This document shows, piece by piece, positions 26,656 through 34,432 of a stretch of 64,000 nt of DNA. Origin of the DNA: an uncultured Lachnospiraceae bacterium (lineage in GTDB: Bacteria > Bacillota > Clostridia > Lachnospirales > Lachnospiraceae); assembly GCA_910584685.1 (NCBI GenBank), contig CAJUAO010000003.1:148224-212223 (forward strand), in the 5' to 3' direction. The stretch's first letter is position 1; every line of letters starts with the position of its first letter. Under the pieces are notes generated by a model. That model made no database searches and was not told where the DNA came from. It saw only the letters and a list, made by a program, of their open reading frames with translations. The position numbers and the translations under genes are program-made.

Positions 26656-27727
26656 TGCCTCCCTTTCCTTCATCCTGAAGCTGTTCTATTGAGTACATTA
26701 TAAATTTCCCGTCTGACGACTGGCTGTAGAAGGTATATTGAAGCTTTTCCAACTGAAAGCTGTATATATATAGCAGCTTATCCTTATCATAGCCCGTTAT
26801 CTCCATGGCGTCGTCAAATACGGCATTTACCTCTAAGCCTGACAATGATGACAATACTACAGCCTCCTCCGCGCTTATATTTACATTGCCTTCATATACT
26901 ATATCCCCCGCTATTTCCTTTACTTCGTCTATACCGGAGGCGTTTTTACCTCCTATATTGCAGCTTTCACTTTTTACAAATATTTTATCTATAAGGACCT
27001 TATCGTCAAGGCCTGTACCTGATATGCTTCCGCTGTACATTGCGCCAATATCCTTCATGTCTCCTATAAAATATTCCGTGTCATAATATATATCACGCTT
27101 TCCCATGTATATTTTTGACGCTTCCTCCGTTGTCTTTCCAAGAAAATCCTTGTACACAATTTCCCCGTTTATGAAATTACCCTCATATACAGGATTGCTG
27201 CTGTCATCAAACAGGGCGCCCTTTCCGTTCCGTTTTCCCCTGCTGAACATTCCCTGGTATATTACCGTCCCTCCCGTTCCGTACTCGCTTCCCTCTCCCT
27301 CATATAAGTTATGCTTAAACTCTCCCTCGTACAGAATTTCCTCATTTTCACCGTACAGCCTGCCTGTGCCGCTGTATTCATTGTCTTCAAATTCCCCCGA
27401 ATATATAGTGTTCCCCTTTTGTCCATACAGGGTTCCTTCACCGGATACCTTTCCGTAATGCACCCTGCCCTTATATGCAATATATCCTTCCTCTGCCCTT
27501 ATTTCTACATTTCCGGAAATAAAATTAAGAAAAATAGAGTCATAATTATATGTTCCGCTTGATACATTCCTTTGTACGGAGGCTCTTAAATTTACGACCA
27601 CAATAAAGCTTACCACACACGCTATTGCTCCAAGCACTCCCAAAAGACGGCTGCTTATCTTCCATTTCCACACTTTTGTATACTCCCCTTCTGATTTTGG
27701 ATAAATAATTTTATATTTTTCTTCCAT
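26648..27727 (-). CDS. Membrane-anchored MORN-repeat protein
   Basis: 359 aa, ATG start. A cytoplasmic basic segment of about 24 residues, one TM helix (about 25-46), then about five MORN-type repeats between residues 83 and 190 (YKGRVHYGKVSGEGTLYG, YSGEFEDNEYSGTGRLYG, YEGEFKHNLYEGEGSEYG, YQGMFSRGKRNGKGALF, YEGNFINGEI). The last 150 residues are not recognised. MORN repeats make beta-hairpin solenoids that serve as scaffolds or bind lipid or protein. The topology puts the repeats outside the cytoplasm. It ends 8 nt inside the TolC-like gene, so it belongs to the same envelope module. Role unknown. Confidence 0.8.
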   Translation of the reverse strand: MEEKYKIIYPKSEGEYTKVWKWKISSRLLGVLGAIACVVSFIVVVNLRASVQRNVSSGTYNYDSIFLNFISGNVEIRAEEGYIAYKGRVHYGKVSGEGTLYGQKGNTIYSGEFEDNEYSGTGRLYGENEEILYEGEFKHNLYEGEGSEYGTGGTVIYQGMFSRGKRNGKGALFDDSSNPVYEGNFINGEIVYKDFLGKTTEEASKIYMGKRDIYYDTEYFIGDMKDIGAMYSGSISGTGLDDKVLIDKIFVKSESCNIGGKNASGIDEVKEIAGDIVYEGNVNISAEEAVVLSSLSGLEVNAVFDDAMEITGYDKDKLLYIYSFQLEKLQYTFYSQSSDGKFIMYSIEQLQDEGKGGNE

Positions 27728-27759
27728 ATACGATATACTCCTTTTCTTTGCTGCGGTTT

Positions 27760-28578
27760 CTACGGCTTTGCCAGATTTTCCGTTCCTATAATGTCAAACG
27801 AACTTCCAATTTCAAATACATTTGCTAAATATATTATTCCTGCTATACATAAAGCTACCACCCCTGCAATAAGAAATCCTTTTAATATAACATATATATA
27901 CTTATCTATAAATTCCCTTAATTCTTCAAATCTTCTGGGAGCTCTTCCCAAAAGCTTCATGTTTTTTATATCCTGAAAAACATCATTATAATCTTCATAT
28001 CCCCCATTACTGTTTTTTGCTTTTAAAAGAGTCACGCACATAAAATCCGCATATTTTTCATCCCCTACCAGTTCTTCAATAAGGTATCCGCATTCCCTTG
28101 CGCATTCCTTCTCGGTAATATTCTCGTCAAGCTCTGTTAAATCTAAGTCATATGTAAAATATACCCTTCCGTCCTCCTCAAGATTCAGCTTTCTCTCCTT
28201 TATCATAAGATACTTAATTGCTTCGGGAAGGTCTGTTATCATAACCCTTCTCATTGCTTCCCTGCATATGTCTACTATCTCGTTAAAGCTGTCTGCCATG
28301 GTAAAAACATAGTCCACGATTCCTCTTTTTTTCCTGTATGGCGAGCGAATACAATAGCTGTCCCCGACAGAAAAGGGCTTAAAATCCCTTCTGTCAAATT
28401 TACTTAGAATATTTGCAAGCTTTTTTGACGTTTCAGCATCCTTTACCTTAAGAATTACATATTTATTTTCCTCCTCATCGTCACTCCAAACCTTGCCTGC
28501 AGTCATAACATCGTTTACCTTTCCTTCAAGCAGGCAGCCTGTCTCTCTTATTAGTTCATCATATACCATATATTCCAT
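27760..28578 (-). CDS. Tail-anchored protein of the eCIS envelope module
   Basis: 272 aa, ATG with AGAGG upstream; no family recognised. The first 225 residues look soluble and mixed alpha/beta, with two similar-looking blocks (EENKYVILKVKDAETSKKLA around 36-56 and YADFMCVTLLKAKNS around 176-190). A single TM helix follows at about 228-254 with a short C-terminal tail, so the main domain should face the cytoplasm. It is placed between the 600-aa Ig-like protein gene and the MORN gene. A cytoplasmic receptor that docks the particle to the membrane would fit this topology, but that is speculation. Confidence 0.6.
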   Translation of the reverse strand: MEYMVYDELIRETGCLLEGKVNDVMTAGKVWSDDEEENKYVILKVKDAETSKKLANILSKFDRRDFKPFSVGDSYCIRSPYRKKRGIVDYVFTMADSFNEIVDICREAMRRVMITDLPEAIKYLMIKERKLNLEEDGRVYFTYDLDLTELDENITEKECARECGYLIEELVGDEKYADFMCVTLLKAKNSNGGYEDYNDVFQDIKNMKLLGRAPRRFEELREFIDKYIYVILKGFLIAGVVALCIAGIIYLANVFEIGSSFDIIGTENLAKP

Positions 28579-28623
28579 AGTTCTACCTCTTTTTCTTTTC
28601 TTAAAATTCTCCGCCGTTTTTAA

Positions 28624-30426
28624 TTATTTTCTTACTACTGCATAGCAGAATGTGCTTATAACCGGCTTATTTGTACAATATACATTTATTTCATATACGC
28701 CTTCTCCTGCAGGCGCAGTATATACTCCGTTTTCCGTAACCTCTCCTCCTCCATATTCATTTACCCCGTATGTGACGGGACAGGGCTCCATATCCGTAAA
28801 TCTTACATGAAGATAAGCGCTTTCCTTTGGCTTCATTATTAATGTAGGCTTTTCCATAGATATATATCCCACTTTTCCCTGTACCATGCCTTTAGGCTTC
28901 TCCCTGGCAGTTTCTGCCTCCGGTCTTCTTACGGCTACCCAGCGGCATTTTAAAATCATATTATTATAATCCCTTAAAAATCTTATTCCCGCCTGAAAGG
29001 TTCCTCTGTCCCTGTACAGCTTTACCGCTGTCTCTGCCACAGGCATATTTAATTTCCTATGTGTTAAGGCTTTATCATTATGATTTTTCTCCTTAAAAAT
29101 ATCACTGTCCCCAAATATTGTTATATTTCGTGACAAATCTCCTCCGCCCTCCTCGCATGCATCAAAGCCAAGCTGAATATACATAGTTTCATCCCCGCTT
29201 CCGCATACAATTTCATCGCTGTAAAATGTCTCTCCCTTTTTAGCCCCCTTTCCTAAAGGAATCTCAAAGGCTCCCTCCCGGTATATTTTTTCCTCTGTAT
29301 TATCATGCCTTTTGAAATCCGTATCTGCTTTTTTTCCAACCTTTGCATTCCTGTCCTCCTTATGGTTAAAATAATCTAAAAATTCTCCTCTCAATGCCCC
29401 GTCGGCAGGCGCTTCTATATATTTCTTTACTGATTTTTCTTCTATTCCCAAAATCATATAGCCCTGTTCTGTTTTCTTAAAATTAATTCCTGCAAGACGT
29501 ACATACTCGCTTCCTGATACCATTGTCCTCATTTCAAGATTAGTCTTTCCCATAATGCTGTCAACAAGCCTTATGGGCGACACGTTATCTATTGCTATAT
29601 CAAGTACAAGATTTTCCGTTATATCCACCGGAATTTTATCTGCATACGCCTTTGCTGTTCCCGGCTGTAGTATAATCTTTGTATCCTCCGGTTTACAGGC
29701 TGCTGCCTTTACCCATAGCTCCTTTTTTATTACCTCCCCCCTCTTAATTCCCTCATCCCTCATCTCCAGAAAATATTCATTTTTTCCCTCCTCCGTTATA
29801 AGGGACGGCATTTGAAACGTACCGGAAAAGCTGAATTTCACATCCTTGTCAGACTTCTTTTTCAGTATAAAGCATACCTTAACATATTTATCTAAACACA
29901 CCGTTGCCGGCATTACAATTTTCATATTATACTCATCATTATCAACAATCTCCCCCTCCGTAAGAAACTCCGACTCTATATTAAAATCCTCCGCCATATC
30001 GTTTTCATCTATAAGAATAAATCTGTAGCCCTCGCTAATGTGATTACATTCAAGCTTTTCCTCTCCCTGCCTCACTGCATACACGGGATTTATATTTTCC
30101 TCGTCATATGCAACGCACAGATAGGCTTTGTCGCTTACAATATTTTCAAAGCCGTCTATAGCCGACAGTTTTCTTATTTCAGCCTGTGGAATAATAATTT
30201 CCCTTCCCCAGGAATCAATAAACGCGCCGCTTTCTATCATTACGGACAAATCGTCAAGATTATATACGCTGCCTCCCCATACAATTCCGTTTCCAAACAT
30301 TACGCGGTTTATAAATCTCCGCTTGTGGTTCACATATTCCTGTTCTATCTGAAAATCTGCAGATGTAAGCATTTTTCCGCTGTAATATCTGTTTCTTTCA
30401 AACGAAAACTTCTGATTGCTTTTCAA
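28624..30426 (-). CDS. eCIS-associated 600-aa protein with C-terminal Ig-like segment (fibre or collar candidate)
   Basis: 600 aa with a TTG start 8 nt after AGGAGG. The N-terminus (FERNRYYSGKMLTSADF, IEQEYVNHKRRFINRVMFG, GIVWG, then SGAFIDSWGREIIIP) resembles N-terminal modules of eCIS and phage baseplate-associated proteins with the R-Y-x-G-K-x-L-T-x-x-D-F motif. The middle is beta-rich and unassigned. The last 80 residues (VTYGVNEYGGGEVTENGVYT, then AP-x-GEGVYEINV) look like a bacterial Ig-like repeat. No Afp13-like fibre gene is found elsewhere in the operon, so this is the best candidate for a target-binding or collar component. It follows the DUF4255 gene by 3 nt. Confidence 0.6.
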   Translation of the reverse strand: MKSNQKFSFERNRYYSGKMLTSADFQIEQEYVNHKRRFINRVMFGNGIVWGGSVYNLDDLSVMIESGAFIDSWGREIIIPQAEIRKLSAIDGFENIVSDKAYLCVAYDEENINPVYAVRQGEEKLECNHISEGYRFILIDENDMAEDFNIESEFLTEGEIVDNDEYNMKIVMPATVCLDKYVKVCFILKKKSDKDVKFSFSGTFQMPSLITEEGKNEYFLEMRDEGIKRGEVIKKELWVKAAACKPEDTKIILQPGTAKAYADKIPVDITENLVLDIAIDNVSPIRLVDSIMGKTNLEMRTMVSGSEYVRLAGINFKKTEQGYMILGIEEKSVKKYIEAPADGALRGEFLDYFNHKEDRNAKVGKKADTDFKRHDNTEEKIYREGAFEIPLGKGAKKGETFYSDEIVCGSGDETMYIQLGFDACEEGGGDLSRNITIFGDSDIFKEKNHNDKALTHRKLNMPVAETAVKLYRDRGTFQAGIRFLRDYNNMILKCRWVAVRRPEAETAREKPKGMVQGKVGYISMEKPTLIMKPKESAYLHVRFTDMEPCPVTYGVNEYGGGEVTENGVYTAPAGEGVYEINVYCTNKPVISTFCYAVVRK

Positions 30427-30429
30427 ATT

Positions 30430-31002
30430 CTATTCCTCCTGTATATTTTGCTTTCCTCCTACAACACGTATATCCACGCTTGTAACCCGTGTTACCTTTT
30501 GTATTCTCTCTGAATCTATGGTTACAGGCGACACCTTATAAAAAACAGACAGCTTATATGGCATACCTGCAAAACTCCATATTTTTGTTTTCTCCTCCAT
30601 ACTCATTTTCATAAGTTCTATCTTGGCGGGTATATTTCCCTCCTCTCTCATAATAATGGAATTATCATGAAAATATCTTATAATTTTTCCAAGTATCATT
30701 TCCTCCCTAAGTGACCTGAACAAAATATCTCCTTCAGCATATGCAGTTATCATATAGTATAGATTTAAGTATACAGGCGGAAACCTCATAGTGCTTAAAT
30801 CCCTTGCGCTCATCTGATTAGCCTTTATTTCATCGCTCTCTCTTATATCATACAAAAATATTCCAACCATAAGGCTGTCCCTTTCATTTGGAGCTGCAAA
30901 TCCTATATATTCCTCTGAGGGTATAAGCTCCGGAACAAGCTCCTTATGCATTAGCTCTGCTATTTTTTTACTGATACTGCTTATTGCCGTATATGAAGCC
31001 AT
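30430..31002 (-). CDS. Tail terminator, DUF4255 (Afp16/Pvc16-like)
   Basis: 190 aa, ATG start inside the end of the ATPase gene (35-nt overlap). The sequence shows DUF4255 features: AISSISKKIAELMHKELVP, a NERDSLMVGIFLYDIRESDE region, FPPVYLNLYYMITAYA, and KLSVFYKVSPVTIDSERIQKVTRVTSVDI. In Afp and PVC the hexameric 16 protein caps the distal end of tube and sheath and stops growth. It is a marker separating eCIS from phage tails and T6SS. Coupling to the Afp15-like ATPase gene is normal for eCIS loci, where both are usually encoded at the end of the cluster; here they are at the start. Confidence 0.9.
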   Translation of the reverse strand: MASYTAISSISKKIAELMHKELVPELIPSEEYIGFAAPNERDSLMVGIFLYDIRESDEIKANQMSARDLSTMRFPPVYLNLYYMITAYAEGDILFRSLREEMILGKIIRYFHDNSIIMREEGNIPAKIELMKMSMEEKTKIWSFAGMPYKLSVFYKVSPVTIDSERIQKVTRVTSVDIRVVGGKQNIQEE

Positions 31003-32887
31003 AATCTCTACCCTCTCCTTCCCTGTTTTTATCTATGTCAAAATACTCCCTGTACCTTCCAAAGGTTTCTCCCTGTATAATCATCCCCAGCTTTTCATAC
31101 TCATTTTCTATACCTTGCATAATGTGCTTCATAGTAACGGCGCTGCCCTCTCCTGCCGCATTAAACGCAGCATTTATAATAATATTTTTAATATAACCTC
31201 CTGAAAGCTCTACCTTATCTCCAAGAAAATCCATATCTATTCCCTCTGTGGGAATTTCCTCTGTAAAGCCCGATTTCCATATTTCCATACGTGTTGCTGC
31301 ATCAGGCATATGAAAGGATATAACGTACTTAATTCTTCTTAAAAATGCATTATCAATGTTGTTTTTTAAATTTGTAGCCAATATAATCATGCCCTCATAC
31401 TGCTCCAGCCTCTGTAAAATATATGATACTGAAGAATTTGCAAATTTATCCCGTGAATCCTTTATTTCACTTCTCTTTCCAAATAAAACATCCGCTTCAT
31501 CAAAAAATAATATTACATTGCTTTTCTCACAAATATTGAATATTTTTTCAAGTCTTTTTTCCGTTTCGCCAATATACTTATCCATTACCGCAGATAAATC
31601 AGCCTTATACAAAGGCATATCAAGCTCCCTTGACAATGCCATTGCTGCCATTGTCTTTCCCGTTCCCGGAGGGCCGCTGAAAAGCGCTGTCACATTTTTC
31701 CCATAGGGATATTTTTCCTTCATCCTCCATTGCTCAAACACCTTATTGCTGCTTTTTACGTGGTTGCTTAGCTGCCACAGCAGATTTTTCTGCTTTTGGG
31801 AAATTTTTATATCATCCATTGTATAGCTGCTTTTTATGCTTTGAAGTCCGCTTTCCCTATAGCGGCTTTCACCGTTGTCACATGATACAGCGTTATATTT
31901 ATGCGCCTCCTCCAATATATTTATATAATTCTTTTTGTGGTCATCATTTAAAGTGTACCTTAATATGGGAATATGGCATCGGGGAGCTATTTCTGCGGAA
32001 TAATCGGTTATAAAACATATTGGCTTTTGATTTGTCTTTTTTAACTTCAAAATCCAGTCTTCAAGAAATTCATTTATATTCCGGTTTGTTTCAGTATTTA
32101 TATTATTTATATAAAAACAAAGGTCGCTATCATAAAATAATATTTCTCTGTTTATCTCGTTTTGATATATAATTTCCTCATTTCTGCTTTTTTTTGCAAG
32201 CGCCTGCAAATCTGTTACAAGAAGCCGGCTTCCTATATTTTGGTACGCTTTCTCTATAATGCATCTCCCAATATCTCCGTTTCTCCCTCTTATGTGAATA
32301 ATCATTCCCATTTCCTCAGACAGGGACCATCTCAATAATCCTTCCAACTCAGCATACGAATCCTCTTCAGTGATATAATCATATTTTATACCTTCAATCT
32401 GATTAATACTTAAACTGCATATACTTTCCAACAAGGGTGACATTTCGTCGCTTCCCATCAAATACATCACTAATCTCTCGTCTGCATAAAACTCGCTATA
32501 AAGAAAATTCTCTATCTCTTTTTCTAATTTTAATATTTGTTTTAATTTTTTAAAATTGCCCTTCATATCAGATACAGAATAATTTATCCCATTGTCATTA
32601 AAGGATAAAGCAAGATGAAGCGTCACTCCCTGACATGTATATTCACGAAGAATATTGTATATTGGAGGATAAAAATACTGCGCCAGTGCCAGATAAAATA
32701 CATTTAAAAAAACAGGTTCCTTTATGAATTGAATTATTTTTTCATAACGTTTTTTTATATAATGTTCTTTTTTATCGTAATTCCATAAACTTAATTCCTG
32801 TATTACTTCTGCTTCCGACACCTGAATATTGAAAGACCTTGCCACAGACATTACTGCTGCCGCCACCATATCCATCATTTTATTCAT
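30968..32887 (-). CDS. AAA+ ATPase of the eCIS (Afp15/Pvc15-like)
   Basis: 639 aa, ATG start, first gene of the operon. The C-terminal AAA+ module has Walker A GPPGTGKT (about 405-412), Walker B VILFFDEAD (about 458-466), sensor 1 ILATN (about 502-506) and an arginine pair after it (LRRIK). A degenerate nucleotide-binding-like segment lies near 194-210 (GMIIHIRGRNGDIGRCI). This two-part build, with the Cdc48-type C-terminal module, matches Afp15 ATPases, which are needed for particle assembly or stability. The N-terminal 190 residues are variable. A weak ribosome binding site (AGAGAG) and a very AT-rich 5' leader precede it. Confidence 0.9.
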   Translation of the reverse strand: MNKMMDMVAAAVMSVARSFNIQVSEAEVIQELSLWNYDKKEHYIKKRYEKIIQFIKEPVFLNVFYLALAQYFYPPIYNILREYTCQGVTLHLALSFNDNGINYSVSDMKGNFKKLKQILKLEKEIENFLYSEFYADERLVMYLMGSDEMSPLLESICSLSINQIEGIKYDYITEEDSYAELEGLLRWSLSEEMGMIIHIRGRNGDIGRCIIEKAYQNIGSRLLVTDLQALAKKSRNEEIIYQNEINREILFYDSDLCFYINNINTETNRNINEFLEDWILKLKKTNQKPICFITDYSAEIAPRCHIPILRYTLNDDHKKNYINILEEAHKYNAVSCDNGESRYRESGLQSIKSSYTMDDIKISQKQKNLLWQLSNHVKSSNKVFEQWRMKEKYPYGKNVTALFSGPPGTGKTMAAMALSRELDMPLYKADLSAVMDKYIGETEKRLEKIFNICEKSNVILFFDEADVLFGKRSEIKDSRDKFANSSVSYILQRLEQYEGMIILATNLKNNIDNAFLRRIKYVISFHMPDAATRMEIWKSGFTEEIPTEGIDMDFLGDKVELSGGYIKNIIINAAFNAAGEGSAVTMKHIMQGIENEYEKLGMIIQGETFGRYREYFDIDKNREGEGRDYGFIYGNKQYQ

Positions 32888-32994
32888 TGTTGTCTCTCTC
32901 TTTTACTTTTTAATTTTATTTTTAAATAAATTATATAACCTTACTTTTAACGTGTTTTTATTTTAAATTATTTTTTTATATAAAACTTAATTGT

Positions 32995-33027
32995 ATAAAA
33001 AATTTTATTTCATAAAAAATTTTATTT
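32995..33027. repeat. Two 16-bp direct repeats in the eCIS leader
   Basis: ATAAAAAATTTTATTT occurs at 32995-33010 and again at 33012-33027, one base apart, so the period is 17 bp. Both copies lie between the predicted promoter (-10 at 33037) and the first gene. The repeats contain an A-tract running into a T-tract, which bends DNA. They could be a binding site for a repressor or a nucleoid protein, or a simple slipped duplication. Confidence 0.7.
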
Positions 33028-33036
33028 TATAAAATT

Positions 33037-33065
33037 AATATATCATTTTTCGACAATTTTTTCAA
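33037..33065 (-). promoter_or_regulatory. Candidate promoter of the eCIS operon
   Basis: On the minus strand TTGAAA (33060-33065), a 17-nt spacer and TATATT (33037-33042) fit a SigA promoter moderately well. It is the best match in the 180 bases before the first gene. The leader would be about 140 nt and is almost free of G and C, so chance matches are likely. Confidence 0.4.
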
Positions 33066-33080
33066 CACTAAATTTAAAAA

Positions 33081-33116
33081 GGCATGGCATCTCAAACAAA
33101 TGAGCCTGCCATGCCT
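33081..33116 (-). terminator. Intrinsic terminator after the UDP-galactopyranose mutase gene
   Basis: A perfect 9-bp stem (GGCATGGCA with TGCCATGCC) with an extra inner pairing (CTCA/TGAG) is followed on the minus strand by TTTTTAAATTT. It begins 15 nt after the glf stop codon and isolates the eCIS promoter from upstream transcription. Confidence 0.85.
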
Positions 33117-33130
33117 TTTCCCATATTAAT

Positions 33131-34258
33131 TTATGCCTTAAATTCTTTATTAAGCCTGTCCACCATACAAAGAGCCGACTCAATAACCTTATCCATATCA
33201 TAATACTTATACTCTGCCAGTCTTCCCCCAAATATAACTCCGTTTTCCCGGTCTGCCAATTCCTTATATTTTTTGTAAAGGGCTCCGTTCTTTTCATTAT
33301 TAACAGGATAATATGGCTCATAACCCCGTTTCCACTCTGAGCTGTATTCTCTGCTTATGACCGTTTTAGGAAGCTCATTTCCATTTTCATCCCTTCCAAA
33401 CTCAAAATGCTTATGCTCAATAATACGTGTATATGGAATTTCCCTGTCTGTATAATTGACAACTGCATTTCCCTGATAATTGTCCATGTCAAGAATTTCA
33501 GTCTCAAAACGCACGCTCCTGTATTCTAGCTCTCCATAACAATAATTAAAGTATGCGTCAATAGAGCCTGTATAAACAATCATATCTGCCAGCTTATCAT
33601 AAGTATCCTTATCTTCAAGATAATCGGTGTCAAGCCTTACATCGCACCCCTCAAAGAGCTTATTTATAATTACATTATAGCCTCCTACTGGTATGCCCTG
33701 ATACAAATCATTAAAATAATTGTTATCATAAGTATATCTAACCGGCAGCCTTTTTATAATAAAGCTTGGCAAATCCTTGCATTCCCTGCCCCACTGCTTC
33801 TCTGTATAGCCTTTTATAAGCTTTTCATATATATCCCTGCCTACAAGGCTTATGGCCTGCTCCTCAAGATTTTCAGGCTCGCCCTTAATATCGTCTCTCT
33901 GCTTTTCAATAATGCTTTTTGCCTCCTGAGGCGTCCGTATTCCCCACAGTCTGCTGAAGGTATTCATATTAAAGGGCAGATTATATATTTCCCCTTTATA
34001 ATTTGCCACGGGAGAATTTGTATATCTGTTAAACTCTGCCAGGCTGTTTACAAACTCCCACACTCTTTTGTTGGATGTATGAAATATATGCGCCCCGTAT
34101 TTATGCACATTTATTCCCTCTATTTTTTCACAGAATACATTACCTCCCATATGATTTCTCTTTTCAAGCACAAGACATTTTTTGCCCTGCTTCCTCATAT
34201 GATATGCAATAACCCCGGAATATAAACCGCTTCCAACCAGTAAACAATCGTATTTCAT
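33131..34258 (-). CDS. glf: UDP-galactopyranose mutase
   Basis: 375 aa, the usual family length. It interconverts UDP-galactopyranose and UDP-galactofuranose for surface glycans, with reduced FAD as cofactor. The N-terminus has an FAD-binding GSGLYSG followed by VLEKRNHMGGNVF and the family motif GAHIFHTSNKRVW; later RLPVRYTYDNNYFND, QGIPVGGY and VNNEKNGALYKKYKELA, ending in FGGRLAEYKYYDMDKVI, are all characteristic. It is a single-gene unit with its own extended -10 promoter and terminator. No other galactofuran gene is in the window. Confidence 0.96.
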   Translation of the reverse strand: MKYDCLLVGSGLYSGVIAYHMRKQGKKCLVLEKRNHMGGNVFCEKIEGINVHKYGAHIFHTSNKRVWEFVNSLAEFNRYTNSPVANYKGEIYNLPFNMNTFSRLWGIRTPQEAKSIIEKQRDDIKGEPENLEEQAISLVGRDIYEKLIKGYTEKQWGRECKDLPSFIIKRLPVRYTYDNNYFNDLYQGIPVGGYNVIINKLFEGCDVRLDTDYLEDKDTYDKLADMIVYTGSIDAYFNYCYGELEYRSVRFETEILDMDNYQGNAVVNYTDREIPYTRIIEHKHFEFGRDENGNELPKTVISREYSSEWKRGYEPYYPVNNEKNGALYKKYKELADRENGVIFGGRLAEYKYYDMDKVIESALCMVDRLNKEFKA

Positions 34259-34330
34259 ATATGACCTGTTCCCTTCTTTATCATTTATATTTGTTAATCA
34301 AATCCATATATACCACAGCTTTTCTTTCGT

Positions 34331-34359
34331 ATTATACCAAAATCACCCTGCTATTACAA
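34331..34359 (-). promoter_or_regulatory. Promoter of glf
   Basis: TTGTAA (34354-34359), 17-nt spacer, TATAAT (34331-34336) on the minus strand, with TGG just before the -10 box (extended -10). It lies about 75 nt before the glf start codon and after the terminator of the upstream gene. Confidence 0.75.
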
Positions 34360-34381
34360 TGAGTTATTTTAAAAACAAGCC

Positions 34382-34418
34382 GCACCCGCAATGCCTCAAT
34401 ATTCTGCATTACGGGTGC
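34382..34418 (-). terminator. Intrinsic terminator after the GGDEF/LamG gene
   Basis: A 13-bp stem with one G-T pair (GCACCCGTAATGC with GCATTGCGGGTGC) and an 11-nt loop, followed on the minus strand by GGCTTGTTTTT. It starts about 15 nt after the stop of the 34433-36724 gene. Confidence 0.85.
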
Positions 34419-34432
34419 GCTCCTTAATTAAT

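Noticed and set aside
1275..32887. Interpretation as a prophage or R-type tailocin.
   Set aside because: No capsid, terminase, integrase, holin or endolysin genes are present, while the AAA+ ATPase and DUF4255 terminator are eCIS markers.
1275..32887. Interpretation as a type VI secretion system, prompted by the membrane proteins.
   Set aside because: No TssJ, TssL, TssM, TssK or ClpV-like proteins are visible; the envelope proteins here have different architectures.
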